Assembly (NCBI GenBank): GCA_030432315.1
Contig: JAUIHM010000023.1
Location: 1-40,030, forward strand
Length of the DNA: 40,030 nt
Reading direction: 5' to 3'
Source of the DNA: Alphaproteobacteria bacterium
GTDB lineage: Bacteria > Pseudomonadota > Alphaproteobacteria > Rhodobacterales > Rhodobacteraceae
The notes beneath the pieces are model-generated. The model saw only the letters and a list, made by a program, of their open reading frames with translations, was not told the origin of the DNA and did not search any database. A program made the position numbers and the translations under genes. Numbering within the stretch: the first letter of the stretch is position 1; each line of letters opens with the position of its first letter. Positions 1-8,085 of this stretch are shown here, piece by piece.

Positions 1-510
1 ATGATAGGAACAGACGTTCATCGGGTTCCACTTCGGAATATTGTGGTAACAGTATTCGGCAATGTCGCCGATCAGCCGAAGCGACGGTTCCGGCGGGAAA
101 ACATAGGTCCCCCGCGACAGGTATTCCTTGATTATGTCATTCTGCACCGTGCCCTGCAGGCGGTGCAGATCCGCGCCCTGTTCCTCCGCGACCGCAACAT
201 AGAGTGCCAGCAGCCATGCCGCCGTGGCATTGATGGTCATTGAGGTGTTCATTTCCTCGAGAGGAATGGCGTCGAACAGCGTCCGCATGTCACCGAGATG
301 GCTGACCGGGACGCCAACCTTGCCCACCTCACCCCGTGCCAGAATGTGATCGCTGTCGTATCCGGTCTGTGTCGGCAGGTCGAAAGCGACCGACAGCCCT
401 GTCTGCCCTTTCAGCAGGTTTGCGCGGTAGAGTTCATTTGACTGCTGCGCGGTCGAGTGTCCGGCATAGGTTCGAAAGAGCCAGGGTGTGTCGGCTTTGC
501 TGTGTGTCAT
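1..510 (-). CDS. ecm: Ethylmalonyl-CoA mutase, N-terminal part (cut by window edge)
   Basis: Translating the minus strand from the ATG at 510 gives 170 uninterrupted codons that run off the window start. The protein begins MTHSKADTPWLFRTYAGHST and continues with GLSVAFDLPTQTGYDSDH and MNTSMTINATA, which are hallmark stretches of the B12-dependent acyl-CoA mutase large domain and closest to the ethylmalonyl-CoA mutase (MeaA-like) branch. The known reaction is conversion of ethylmalonyl-CoA to methylsuccinyl-CoA in the ethylmalonyl-CoA pathway. The neighbour ccr makes its substrate, and adjacency of ecm and ccr is familiar from Rhodobacter. The cobalamin-binding C-terminus lies outside the window. 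It could in principle be methylmalonyl-CoA mutase, but the ccr neighbour and the recalled N-terminus argue for ecm. Confidence 0.93.
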   Translation of the reverse strand, partial: MTHSKADTPWLFRTYAGHSTAQQSNELYRANLLKGQTGLSVAFDLPTQTGYDSDHILARGEVGKVGVPVSHLGDMRTLFDAIPLEEMNTSMTINATAAWLLALYVAVAEEQGADLHRLQGTVQNDIIKEYLSRGTYVFPPEPSLRLIGDIAEYCYHNIPKWNPMNVCSYH

Positions 511-773
511 CGGCCTGCTTTTCTGCCCGTTCGAATCAGTTACGGATCGGATAATTTCTAGTATATTTTGCAATGCAGCGCAAACGGGAGAAATATTGTT
601 TCGCAGTATTTCCCCCTGATGCATTCTTATTGCGCAGCCCATCGGGCGGGCATCGGTCAGGAAAGTGGTTGCATGCAGTGTCTGACGATGTAAATGAGGT
701 AATGAGCCAGTTTTGTGCAAGATTGTTGCGCTGAAGTCGAAGACTCGTCGCGCAAATTACAAGGAAGAGCCTG
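511..773. promoter_or_regulatory. Divergent ecm/ccr control region
   Basis: This 263-bp gap separates the divergent ecm and ccr starts and must hold both promoters. It is more AT-rich than its surroundings. It contains an inverted repeat with 10-bp arms (586-595 and 607-616, one mismatch, 11-bp spacer) and four copies of TTGCGC or its complement (578-583, 630-635, 726-731, 750-755). ScfR-type regulators that act on related acyl-CoA genes bind TTTGCAAA repeats; only a single imperfect TTTGCAA is visible at 567-573, so that assignment is not made. I could not place -35/-10 boxes with confidence. Confidence 0.6.
586..616. promoter_or_regulatory. Inverted repeat, candidate operator for ecm/ccr
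   Basis: GGGAGAAATA at 586-595 faces TATTTCCCCC at 607-616 across 11 bp, with 9 of 10 positions pairing. It lies 76 bp upstream of the ecm start and 157 bp upstream of ccr. There is no T-tract after it in either direction, so an operator is more likely than a terminator. The binding protein is unknown. Confidence 0.45.
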
Positions 774-2066
774 ATGACCCCTCCGGAATCCGCCACCAGT
801 GCAATTTCTCATGATGCGGCGCAAAAAAACCTTTACCCGATTGGTAAGATTCCGCCACTCGGCCATGTCCCCGCACAGATGTACGCCTGGGCGATCCGGC
901 GGGAACGGCATGGAAATCCTGACAGGTCATTTCAGTGCGAAGTGGTCGATACCCCACGCCTCGACAGCAACGAAGTGCTGGTTCTGGTTATGGCCGCCGG
1001 GGTAAACTACAATGGAGTCTGGGCCGGCCTTGGCATTCCGATCAGCCCGTTCGACGTTCACGGCGCCGCGTTTCATATCGCCGGTTCCGATGCGTCCGGG
1101 ATCGTCTGGGCCGTCGGTGACAGGGTGAAGCGCTGGAAGGTCGGCGATGAGGTCGTGATTCATTGCAACCAGGACGACGGTGACGACGAGGAATGCAACG
1201 GCGGTGACCCGATGTTCTCTCCCAGCCAGCGCATCTGGGGCTACGAGACGCCGGACGGTTCATTTGCGCAGTTCACGAATGTTCAGGCGCAGCAGTTGAT
1301 GCCGCGGCCAAAACACCTGACCTGGGAAGAGAGTGCGTGCTATACGCTGACCCTCGCCACCGCCTACAGGATGCTGTTCGGGCACCATCCCCACGAGTTG
1401 AAACCCGGTCAGAACGTGCTGGTTTGGGGCGCGTCCGGCGGGCTCGGATCCTACGCGATACAGTTGATCAACACGGCAGGTGCAAACGCCATCGGTGTGA
1501 TTTCCGAGGAGGACAAGCGCGATTTCGTTCTCAGTCTTGGCGCCAAGGGGGTCATCAACCGCAAGGATTTCAACTGCTGGGGCCAACTCCCGAAAGTCAA
1601 TACCCAGGAATACCGGGACTGGTTCAGCGAAGTTCGCAAGTTTGGCAAGGCGATTTGGGATATCACAGGCAAGGGGAACAACGTTGACATCGTCTTTGAG
1701 CATCCGGGCGAGGCGACCTTCCCGGTCTCGACCTTCGTCTGCAAGAAGGGTGGCATGGTGGTGATCTGTGCCGGAACGACCGGTTACAACCTGACGATGG
1801 ATGCCCGCTATGTCTGGATGCACCAGAAGCGTATTCAGGGTAGCCACTTTGCCCACCTCAAGCAGGCGAGCGCAGCCAACAAGCTGATGATCGAGCGGCG
1901 ACTCGATCCGTGCATGTCAGAGGTCCTCCCCTGGGCACAGATTCCCGACGCCCACATGAAGATGATGAACAACGCGCACAAGCCTGGAAACATGGCTGTG
2001 CTTGTCAACGCCCCGGTTGCCGGACTTCGTACCTATGAAGACGTGTTGGAGGCGCAAAGGGACTGA
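774..2066 (+). CDS. ccr: Crotonyl-CoA carboxylase/reductase
   Basis: This 430-aa protein is a medium-chain reductase-fold enzyme that reductively carboxylates crotonyl-CoA with NADPH and CO2 to ethylmalonyl-CoA, the defining step of the ethylmalonyl-CoA pathway. Visible signatures include PPLGHVPAQMYAWAIRRERH near the N-terminus, AAGVNYNGVWAGLG with the conserved CO2-pocket Asn, CNQDDGDDEECNGGDPMFSP, the NADPH-binding GASGGLGSYAIQL and FEHPGEATFPVS. The length is that of the family. The ATG at 774 is preceded by AAGGAAG at 761-767, which supports this start. It is transcribed divergently from ecm, whose product acts downstream in the same pathway. A hairpin terminator follows at 2117. The identification is secure. 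Confidence 0.97.
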   Translation: MTPPESATSAISHDAAQKNLYPIGKIPPLGHVPAQMYAWAIRRERHGNPDRSFQCEVVDTPRLDSNEVLVLVMAAGVNYNGVWAGLGIPISPFDVHGAAFHIAGSDASGIVWAVGDRVKRWKVGDEVVIHCNQDDGDDEECNGGDPMFSPSQRIWGYETPDGSFAQFTNVQAQQLMPRPKHLTWEESACYTLTLATAYRMLFGHHPHELKPGQNVLVWGASGGLGSYAIQLINTAGANAIGVISEEDKRDFVLSLGAKGVINRKDFNCWGQLPKVNTQEYRDWFSEVRKFGKAIWDITGKGNNVDIVFEHPGEATFPVSTFVCKKGGMVVICAGTTGYNLTMDARYVWMHQKRIQGSHFAHLKQASAANKLMIERRLDPCMSEVLPWAQIPDAHMKMMNNAHKPGNMAVLVNAPVAGLRTYEDVLEAQRD

Positions 2067-2116
2067 CTTTTTCTGCGGCGCATTCTTCTGCATCCGTCTG
2101 CCCTGATTCGGAACAG

Positions 2117-2148
2117 TCGCCCCGGTCCTTCCGGGGCGATTCTCGTTA
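2117..2148 (+). terminator. Rho-independent terminator after ccr
   Basis: A perfect 9-bp stem TCGCCCCGG (2117-2125) and CCGGGGCGA (2131-2139) encloses a 5-nt loop and is followed by a T-rich tail (TTCTCGTT). It lies 50 bp after the ccr stop. Confidence 0.8.
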
Positions 2149-2155
2149 GAGTTGA

Positions 2156-2167
2156 GCTGACGTCAGC
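2156..2167. promoter_or_regulatory. Perfect palindrome, candidate LuxR-type operator
   Basis: GCTGACGTCAGC is a perfect 12-bp palindrome in the gap before the quorum-sensing cassette, 127 bp upstream of the small gene at 2295. A related word, ACTGTCCTCAGC (9 of 12 positions the same), lies just upstream of luxI at 3228-3239. LuxR-family proteins bind dyad-symmetric sites, so both are candidate lux boxes; this is inference. The rest of 2168-2294 is AT-rich and probably holds the promoter. Confidence 0.4.
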
Positions 2168-2294
2168 AATTTCAATGCCTTGCGGCTTCAGTGTCCCGCC
2201 ATTTTTGTGGAGGCAGAATTGGCGAATTTAACAGCATCGCTGCAAATGGTATCAACAATTCGAACGAAATTGAAATCAACCACGGAGTTTGAAG

Positions 2295-2507
2295 ATGAAA
2301 GCTGATTGGGTGATTGATATTCTTAGAGATATCAGGCAGTTTTCCGAAAAGAACGGAATGGTTGAGCTGGCCGAGCAGCTTGATGATGCGATCTTTATTG
2401 CCGCTCTCGAAATTGGCATGAAGACCGCGACTGCGGGAACTCTTAAGGGTGCCACGAGAAACACTGGAATCATTGCTGGAGCGCTTGCAGACCACGAGGT
2501 CCATTGA
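2295..2507 (+). CDS. Small conserved-type protein (70 aa) upstream of luxR
   Basis: The ATG at 2295 follows ACGGAG (2282-2287) at good spacing. The 70-aa product starts MKADWVIDILRDIRQFSEKN and contains AEQLDDAIFIAALEIGMK; it looks helical and soluble, with no signal peptide and no cysteines. I recall short proteins of this kind, with a D-W-V-x-D-x-L start and an A-x-QLDD motif, next to luxR genes in Rhodobacterales, but its function is not known to me. Its 3' end overlaps the luxR GTG by 59 bp in another frame, which suggests translational coupling. Its codons are noticeably more AT-rich than those of most neighbours. A TTG at 2289 is an alternative start. Confidence 0.7.
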   Translation: MKADWVIDILRDIRQFSEKNGMVELAEQLDDAIFIAALEIGMKTATAGTLKGATRNTGIIAGALADHEVH

Positions 2508-3186
2508 GGATCTTCAGCTTTGGGCACACGCGCTCAGAGATCATTTGAGCGTGCTCCACGTCCTCTACCACACGGTCAAACAGAACGGAGAGCATGTCGG
2601 CGCCTTCACCTACAGTATCGACTGGGTAAGGACCTACATCGAAAAGGATTACAAGAGTATTGACCCCGTCGTACTCGGAGCAGTGCGCAGGTTTCATCCC
2701 ATCGACTGGAAGACACTTGACTGGTCCAGTACCCAGGCCCGAAAACTCCTTCGCGAAGCGCTCGCTGCCGGACTCGGCAATCAGGGATGGTCGGTTCCGC
2801 TCTGGGGACCCAATGGCGAATTCGCAATGTTCACCGTGAACCACCAGGCCACGGACGAAGAGTGGAACGCATTTACCCGCGAACACGCCAAGGATCTTCT
2901 TCTCGTATCCCATCTCGTTCATCAGCAGGCGAAACGCATCATTGACCGTGAGGTCACGGCGACAACCTCCGATCTCTCGCCCCGCGAACGCGAAGCCTTG
3001 GCACTTCTCAGCACCGGGCAAAACCGCGCAATGGTCGCCGATCAGCTGCACATTTCGGAAAGCACTCTTCGGGCCTACATCGATTCCGCCAGACACAAAC
3101 TCGGCGCCATGAATGTTACCCATGCGGTCGCCATCGCGCTCGAGCGGGGCGTCATCGCGCCGTCGGCCCCGTTGCCAAAATACTAG
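2449..3186 (+). CDS. luxR: LuxR-type quorum-sensing transcriptional regulator
   Basis: This 245-aa protein has an N-terminal acyl-homoserine-lactone-binding domain (about 20-165) and a C-terminal helix-turn-helix (about 176-238). The ligand-pocket residues known from TraR are all present: W59, Y63, D72, P73, W87 and G113. The DNA-binding domain shows LSPREREALALLSTG and HISESTLRAYIDSARHKLGA, the GerE/LuxR signature. The start is a GTG inside the upstream small gene; the purine-rich TAAGG just before it is rather close, so a slightly later start is possible. It should bind the signal made by the luxI product 73 bp downstream and act on dyad sites, of which two candidates are listed. Confidence 0.92.
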   Translation: MPRETLESLLERLQTTRSIEDLQLWAHALRDHLSVLHVLYHTVKQNGEHVGAFTYSIDWVRTYIEKDYKSIDPVVLGAVRRFHPIDWKTLDWSSTQARKLLREALAAGLGNQGWSVPLWGPNGEFAMFTVNHQATDEEWNAFTREHAKDLLLVSHLVHQQAKRIIDREVTATTSDLSPREREALALLSTGQNRAMVADQLHISESTLRAYIDSARHKLGAMNVTHAVAIALERGVIAPSAPLPKY

Positions 3187-3227
3187 AGCAGCGTACGGTC
3201 GGCCTTAATTAACATCTTCCGATGATA

Positions 3228-3239
3228 ACTGTCCTCAGC
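3228..3239. promoter_or_regulatory. Candidate LuxR-type operator upstream of luxI
   Basis: ACTGTCCTCAGC matches the palindrome at 2156-2167 at 9 of 12 positions and has CTG/CAG half-sites. It lies 20 bp before the luxI start. Its role in autoinduction is inferred only from position and similarity. Confidence 0.35.
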
Positions 3240-3259
3240 AAAGAACGCAGGAGGTCAGA

Positions 3260-3895
3260 ATGATCCGTTTTATTTACGCAAACGAACTCTCCCAGTACCC
3301 ATTGCTTGCACACACCATGTATAAAGACCGCGCGGCCCAGTTCAAGGACCGCCTCAATTGGGACGTTACTGTCGACGAAAACGGATATGAACTTGACGAG
3401 TATGATGCACTTAATCCGCTCTATGTGATTTGGGAAAACGCAGACGGCCGGCACGGCGGCTCCATGCGTGTCATGCCGTCACTTGGACGGATCATGACCA
3501 ACGAGCATTTCCTCGATTTGACCGGCGGCGTCACGATCACCAGCCCGTTCATCTGGGAATGCACCCGCTACTGCCTTGCTCCCGATGCGCCTGCGGGTGT
3601 CGCCGCGGCCCTGCTGCTTTCCGGCTGCGAACTTGGTCTCCGTTTCGGCCTTGAACAGGCGATAGGTGTGTTCGATGCACGTATGCCGCGCATCTATGGC
3701 CGCATCGGCTGGAGCCCGGATGTCATCGGCACCGGCGGCGAGGGCCGCGACCGGATCAGCGTCGGCCTCTGGGACATCTCCGAAGAAGCGAAGGCCGAGA
3801 TCTGCCGCCGGTCGGGAATTGCGCCCGAAGAAGTTTCGCGCTGGTTCGACGAAAGCTTCAACGCCTACGTCGATGAGGAAAAAGTCGCGGCGTAA
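3260..3895 (+). CDS. luxI: Acyl-homoserine-lactone synthase (LuxI family)
   Basis: This 211-aa protein makes an N-acyl-homoserine lactone from S-adenosylmethionine and an acyl-ACP. The invariant LuxI residues are all visible: R24, F28 and W34 in DRAAQFKDRLNWDV, D46 and D49, R70 in GGSMRVMPS, and E100 and R103 in FIWECTRY. The start is fixed by a textbook AGGAGGT at 3249-3255, 4 bp before the ATG. It follows the luxR gene, so this is a complete signal-and-receptor pair. The acyl chain cannot be predicted from sequence by eye. The stop codon sits in the loop of a perfect hairpin (3886-3902). Confidence 0.95.
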   Translation: MIRFIYANELSQYPLLAHTMYKDRAAQFKDRLNWDVTVDENGYELDEYDALNPLYVIWENADGRHGGSMRVMPSLGRIMTNEHFLDLTGGVTITSPFIWECTRYCLAPDAPAGVAAALLLSGCELGLRFGLEQAIGVFDARMPRIYGRIGWSPDVIGTGGEGRDRISVGLWDISEEAKAEICRRSGIAPEEVSRWFDESFNAYVDEEKVAA

Positions 3896-3902
3896 CGCCG
3901 CG
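3886..3902 (+). terminator. Hairpin centred on the luxI stop codon
   Basis: CGCGGCG (3886-3892) and CGCCGCG (3896-3902) form a perfect 7-bp stem whose 3-nt loop is exactly the TAA stop. No T-tract follows, so it may stabilise the 3' end or limit readthrough rather than act as a classic terminator. Confidence 0.35.
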
Positions 3903-3972
3903 GCGCCAAATTCCCGCGCCGTCCCGCACTGGCACATGGACTTCCCCCCGGTCGGTCAATAAACCGTCGGGC

Positions 3973-5487
3973 ATGGAATATTCGGAAGATCAGGCCGGCG
4001 CGTGGGACAGGATGGCGGAAACCCTCAGGGCCGCCGGGGTTGATCTTGTAGCGGGGGAACAGCTGGCGAAGGGCGGCGCCACGCAGCCGACACTCGCTGT
4101 CGTCGGCAAGGCCGGATCCGGCAAGACGCTTCTACTGTCGGAAATCGTCAAATCCCTGATCGACGCCGGTGTCGAGATCGTTTCCGGCGATTTTGAAGGC
4201 AGGCGGAGCCGCACACGTCGAACCCTCGCGGTGCTTGCCCCAACCAACAAGGCGGCAAGCGTCCTCCGCGGGCACGGTGTGCCGGCGACGACCATTCACC
4301 GAGTGCTCTACACACCGCTCTATCACCCGGATTACGAAGCAATTGCCGAGTGGCTCACTGGCAAAGCCGACCGCCCCCGGATCGAAAATCTGACCGAGGC
4401 AGCACTTGACCGCGCCGCGGCATTTTATCAGGTGCACGCATCAATCCCCGGCGCCCTTGCCAGTGCCGGGCTGCGCGGATCCGATTTCATTCAGGGCTGG
4501 AAACGCCGGGATGAACCGCTCGACATCGGTCTTGTCGACGAGGCCTCGATGCTGGATGAGCGCCAGTACGCTGATCTGCGCGAACTGTTCCAGACCCTGA
4601 TTCTGTTCGGTGACCCGGCGCAGCTCGCGCCCGTCGGTACCGATTCCGGCATGGTTTTCGAGAAACTTCCGGAAAAAAGTATCCTCACCCTGCGCCGGAT
4701 TCACCGTCAGGCTGCCGACAGTCCGATCCTCGACCTTGCACACGCGCTGGGTGATCCCGATCTTTCCTTCGAGACGTTTGAGGACATGGTGCGCGATGCG
4801 GCAGCCAAGGACGAGCGCGTCGTGCTCAGCCCGCGTGTGGATGCCGGTGCGATGGCGCGCTCCCCGGTGCTGGTCTGGCGCAACGCGACGCGGGTGCGGC
4901 TGATCCACGCCTTCCGCCTCGCCCACGGCGCCCCGCCCGATGCCCTGCTGCCGGGCGAACCGCTGATCTGCGACGGCATCGAACTGCCGCTGAAGCATCG
5001 AAAGCGCCGCATGGATCTCGAGGCGCGTGGCCTCGTGAAAGGGGCCCAGGCGATTTATCTCGGCGCAGGGCGCAAGCCTGGATTCAGCCGGATCCACCTG
5101 ACAGGCGGCGAGGACCCGCAGTTCGGCGTCGCCAGCATCATTCAGATCGAAAGTCCGGGTGAAGAGGAACCGTTCATCCCCACAGCTGCGAGCATGGGCG
5201 TGGTGTTTCTGCACGGCGCCGCCGTGACCATCCACAAGGCGCAGGGATCGCAGTGGCCCGACGTTCAGCTGTTCGCCCCCGACCTCTATGCTGCGGCACG
5301 CTCCGGCCGTTCTGAAGCCGGCATCGCGCTGTGGAAACGGCTTGCCTATGTCGGTATTACCCGCGCACAGGAACGCCTGTTCTGGGTGACACGCTACGCA
5401 CTGGCCAAACCCGGCGAAGCTTTGGGCATCGCTGATCTGCTTGCCGAGACGCCCGGTCCGGCCTTCGATCTTACCGCCCCCACCTGA
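3973..5487 (+). CDS. RecD-like superfamily 1 DNA helicase/ATPase
   Basis: This 504-aa ATPase has superfamily 1B helicase motifs in order: Walker A GKAGSGKT (45-52), motif Ia region LAPTNKAAS, motif II LVDEASML (about 187-194), motif III GDPAQLAPV (213-221), LRRIHRQ (240-246), the UvrD-C-type TIHKAQGSQW and AYVGITRAQERLFWV near the C-terminus. It resembles RecD/RecD2-type helicases, which unwind DNA 5'-3' in repair, but it lacks the long N-terminal region of RecD2. No recB or recC lies nearby. It could be the DNA-end-processing helicase family often annotated as an AAA ATPase in Rhodobacterales. There is no obvious link to the luxRI genes before it beyond position and strand. Confidence 0.85.
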   Translation: MEYSEDQAGAWDRMAETLRAAGVDLVAGEQLAKGGATQPTLAVVGKAGSGKTLLLSEIVKSLIDAGVEIVSGDFEGRRSRTRRTLAVLAPTNKAASVLRGHGVPATTIHRVLYTPLYHPDYEAIAEWLTGKADRPRIENLTEAALDRAAAFYQVHASIPGALASAGLRGSDFIQGWKRRDEPLDIGLVDEASMLDERQYADLRELFQTLILFGDPAQLAPVGTDSGMVFEKLPEKSILTLRRIHRQAADSPILDLAHALGDPDLSFETFEDMVRDAAAKDERVVLSPRVDAGAMARSPVLVWRNATRVRLIHAFRLAHGAPPDALLPGEPLICDGIELPLKHRKRRMDLEARGLVKGAQAIYLGAGRKPGFSRIHLTGGEDPQFGVASIIQIESPGEEEPFIPTAASMGVVFLHGAAVTIHKAQGSQWPDVQLFAPDLYAAARSGRSEAGIALWKRLAYVGITRAQERLFWVTRYALAKPGEALGIADLLAETPGPAFDLTAPT

Positions 5488-5564
5488 CCCGCCGCGAGGG
5501 CCTTGCCTCTCGCCCGACCGAACCCATCTGTCACCAGACCCCTGAACCTGCGGAGCCCTGCCTC

Positions 5565-6410
5565 ATGACCCGAGGAAACCTGACGACCCTTATTGAAAGC
5601 CCGCGCACTCGGAATGCGATCCTCGCGGTCATCGTGATCAACGCCATCGTTCTGGGGCTTGAAACGTCCAAAACGGCCATGTCGGCCATCGGTCCGCTGC
5701 TGGTCGCGATCGACCAGATCTGTCTTGCGATCTTTGTTGTTGAAATTGGCCTGAAGCTGGTCGCCTACCGTGGCAGGTTCTTTCTGTCCGGCTGGCGGCT
5801 GTTCGATTTCATCATCGTCGGTATCAGCCTCGTTCCCGCATCCGAGGGGCTGTCGGTGTTGCGGGCGCTGCGCATCCTGCGGGTGTTGCGGGCCGTCTCC
5901 ATCATCCCCAGTTTGCGCCGGGTGATCGACGGACTGGTCTCCGCGCTGCCGGGCATGGCGTCGGTCTTCGCGCTGATGTCGCTGCTATTCTACATTGCTT
6001 CGGTCATGGCGACAAAGCTGTTCGGCGCCGAGTTTGAGGCATGGTTCGGCACCATTGGACGGTCGGTCTATTCACTGTTCCAGATCATGACCCTGGAGAG
6101 CTGGTCGATGGGTATCGTCCGACCGGTCATGGAAGCCTATCCGCTGGCCTGGCTCTTCTTCATTCCGTTCATTCTGGTTACGACCTTCGCGGTGGTAAAC
6201 CTGATCGTCGGCCTGGTCGTGAACTCGATGCAGGAGGCCCATGCAGAGGAATCCAACGCCCTGACTGACGAGTACCGCGATGCCGTGCTGACACGACTGG
6301 CCGAGATCGATGCCAAACTGACCAGGTTAACGGCGTCTGGCGAGGCGAAAGGCAGTGGCGGCAGTCCAGCCGGCGGCGAGAGCCAGGGCAACCGACAGGA
6401 TGCCATATAG
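5565..6410 (+). CDS. Bacterial voltage-gated sodium channel (NaChBac/NavAb type)
   Basis: This 281-aa protein is a single-domain six-helix ion channel expected to work as a tetramer in the inner membrane. The voltage-sensor S4 helix shows arginines every third residue (R100, R103, R106, R109) in SVLRALRILRVLRAVSIIP. The selectivity filter is TLESWSM (176-182) followed by GIVRPVME, as recalled for NavAb, and differs from the TLESWAS of NaChBac. After S6 (about 196-222) there is an acidic neck and a short heptad-like tail (YRDAVLTRLAEIDAKLTRL), typical of the C-terminal coiled coil. Its last 84 bp overlap the convergent gene at 6327. Sodium-driven motility or pH homeostasis in a marine cell would fit, but this is inference. 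Confidence 0.95.
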   Translation: MTRGNLTTLIESPRTRNAILAVIVINAIVLGLETSKTAMSAIGPLLVAIDQICLAIFVVEIGLKLVAYRGRFFLSGWRLFDFIIVGISLVPASEGLSVLRALRILRVLRAVSIIPSLRRVIDGLVSALPGMASVFALMSLLFYIASVMATKLFGAEFEAWFGTIGRSVYSLFQIMTLESWSMGIVRPVMEAYPLAWLFFIPFILVTTFAVVNLIVGLVVNSMQEAHAEESNALTDEYRDAVLTRLAEIDAKLTRLTASGEAKGSGGSPAGGESQGNRQDAI

Positions 6411-7094
6411 CAGCGGTTCTTCCTGCGACAGGTTGTAGAGCCAGCGGCCAACCCCGGTTTTTTGCACGATGATGCCGGTTTCCCCCCGGTCGATCACCCG
6501 CCGGTTGCGCACGAGAAAAAACTCTGCGGAATAGTCGCCTTCGACCAGATTCGCCGGCAGTTCCAGTCCAACCTGAAAGAGCGTGTCCTCCGCGAGCGCG
6601 ACCGCTCCGTCTTCCTGGGTGTAGAGGCCGGATTTCTCCCGCAGGCGCACCAGGGCATCAGAAAACGGCCGGGCACTGGCGATTTTGGGATGGCTCGCAA
6701 TCCGGCGCACCGCGTGGTCCATGCCGATGTTGTAGCGCAGCCGGTCGGATTCCGACAGGATCTCGTCGAGCGGCCCGGATGCGGCGATGGCATAGTAGCT
6801 CGGCGCATCCAGCACCTCGACCGCCGCGGTATTGACCCAGATCCCAAACCTGCGCGACTTGTGCCGAACGGTAACGTCCTGTTCCGGGCCGCGAACCGTG
6901 ATCACCACATCGAGCTTTCCGGCATTGTCCGGAATTGGCGCATCCCGGCGAACCGCGCCGAAGATAAACAGTTCCGATCCGTCGAGGGCTGCATTAAGCG
7001 AGAACCTCGAATGGGACACGCCAGTTACCACCGTTTCCTCGGCCCATGACAGACAGGGCAGGGCCAGCAGAACGGTCAGCATCCGCCAGAGCAT
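6327..7094 (-). CDS. TIGR02186-type exported protein with C-terminal membrane anchor
   Basis: This 255-aa protein has an N-terminal signal peptide (MLWRMLTVLLALPCLSWAEE, likely cleaved after SWA), a long domain that would lie in the periplasm and a C-terminal transmembrane helix (about 227-247) ending in arginines. Motifs such as TGVSHSRFSLNAALDGSELFIFG fit the alphaproteobacterial family TIGR02186, whose function is not known. Its ATG overlaps the stop of the TauE/SafE gene by one base (TGATG), so the two are very likely co-translated and may form a complex. The gene's 3' end overlaps the sodium channel gene by 84 bp on the other strand. Confidence 0.8.
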   Translation of the reverse strand: MLWRMLTVLLALPCLSWAEETVVTGVSHSRFSLNAALDGSELFIFGAVRRDAPIPDNAGKLDVVITVRGPEQDVTVRHKSRRFGIWVNTAAVEVLDAPSYYAIAASGPLDEILSESDRLRYNIGMDHAVRRIASHPKIASARPFSDALVRLREKSGLYTQEDGAVALAEDTLFQVGLELPANLVEGDYSAEFFLVRNRRVIDRGETGIIVQKTGVGRWLYNLSQEEPLLYGILSVALALAAGWTAATAFRLARRR

Positions 7095-8005
7095 CAGGAC
7101 GACCCGATGGAATAGAGTTCCGCCGGCCGCAGCACCAGGTCAGACGCAAGTTTCAGACAGACAAACACCACCAGCAGCGCGAGAAACATCCGCAGCTGCT
7201 CTGCCTTCAGTCGTGCCGCGAGCAACACGCCCACCTGCGCGCCAATCACCCCGCCCACCAGCAGGATCACCGCCAGAACCGTTTCCACCGACTTGTTCTG
7301 CACCGCCTGCAGGATGGTGGTGAAGCCGGTCACGAACAGAAACTGGAATACCGAGGTCCCGACCACGACCTTGGTGGGCATGCCAATAATGTAGATCATC
7401 GCCGGCACCATGATGAAGCCGCCGCCAACGCCCATGATCGCCGCCAGCACGCCGACCGCAGCCCCGACCACGAATGGCGGAATGGCACTGACATAAAGCT
7501 GAGAGGTACGAAACCGCATCTTCAGCGGCAGGCCATGCGCCCAGGTGTGGCGCTTCCGCGGTTTCACCACCGTGCCCGGATTGCGCGCCCGCCGGATCGC
7601 CCGAATACTCTCCATCAGCATCAGCGTGCCGATTATGCCCAGCAGCAGCACATAGAGCAGGCTGACCACCAGTTCGAACTGACCCTGCCGACGCAGGATC
7701 GAAAACACCATCACTCCGAACGACGATCCCAGGAGGCCGCCACTCAGCAGCACGACACCCATTTTCATGTCCACCGTGCGGCGCTGCAAATGGGCCAGCA
7801 GGGCGGAGAAGGACGATCCGGCAATCTGGTTCGCGGCGGATGCAACGGCAACCGCGGGTGGAATGCCGATGAAAAACAGCAGCGGCGTCAGGATGAACCC
7901 GCCGCCGACGCCGAACATCCCGGATAGGATACCGACCATGCCTCCGATCCCAAGGAGCAGAAGCGCATCCACGGAAACTTCGGCGATCGGTAGGTAAATC
8001 TGCAT
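7094..8005 (-). CDS. TauE/SafE (TSUP) family membrane exporter
   Basis: This 303-aa integral membrane protein shows the two related glycine-rich repeats of the TSUP family: GIGGMVGILSGMFGVGGGFILTPLL near the N-terminus and GAAVGVLAAIMGVGGGFIMVPAM in the second half. About eight membrane segments are visible. Family members export sulfite, sulfoacetate or related organosulfur anions; the substrate here cannot be read. It is followed with a one-base overlap by the TIGR02186-type gene, so the two probably act together at the inner membrane. Confidence 0.88.
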   Translation of the reverse strand: MQIYLPIAEVSVDALLLLGIGGMVGILSGMFGVGGGFILTPLLFFIGIPPAVAVASAANQIAGSSFSALLAHLQRRTVDMKMGVVLLSGGLLGSSFGVMVFSILRRQGQFELVVSLLYVLLLGIIGTLMLMESIRAIRRARNPGTVVKPRKRHTWAHGLPLKMRFRTSQLYVSAIPPFVVGAAVGVLAAIMGVGGGFIMVPAMIYIIGMPTKVVVGTSVFQFLFVTGFTTILQAVQNKSVETVLAVILLVGGVIGAQVGVLLAARLKAEQLRMFLALLVVFVCLKLASDLVLRPAELYSIGSS

Positions 8006-8085
8006 TACAGGGAAGCCCGCGACAAGTTACCCGTTTCTAGCCCGCGTCACGTTGGAGTTCACGAACTTATTGCCGGTCGGCGGCA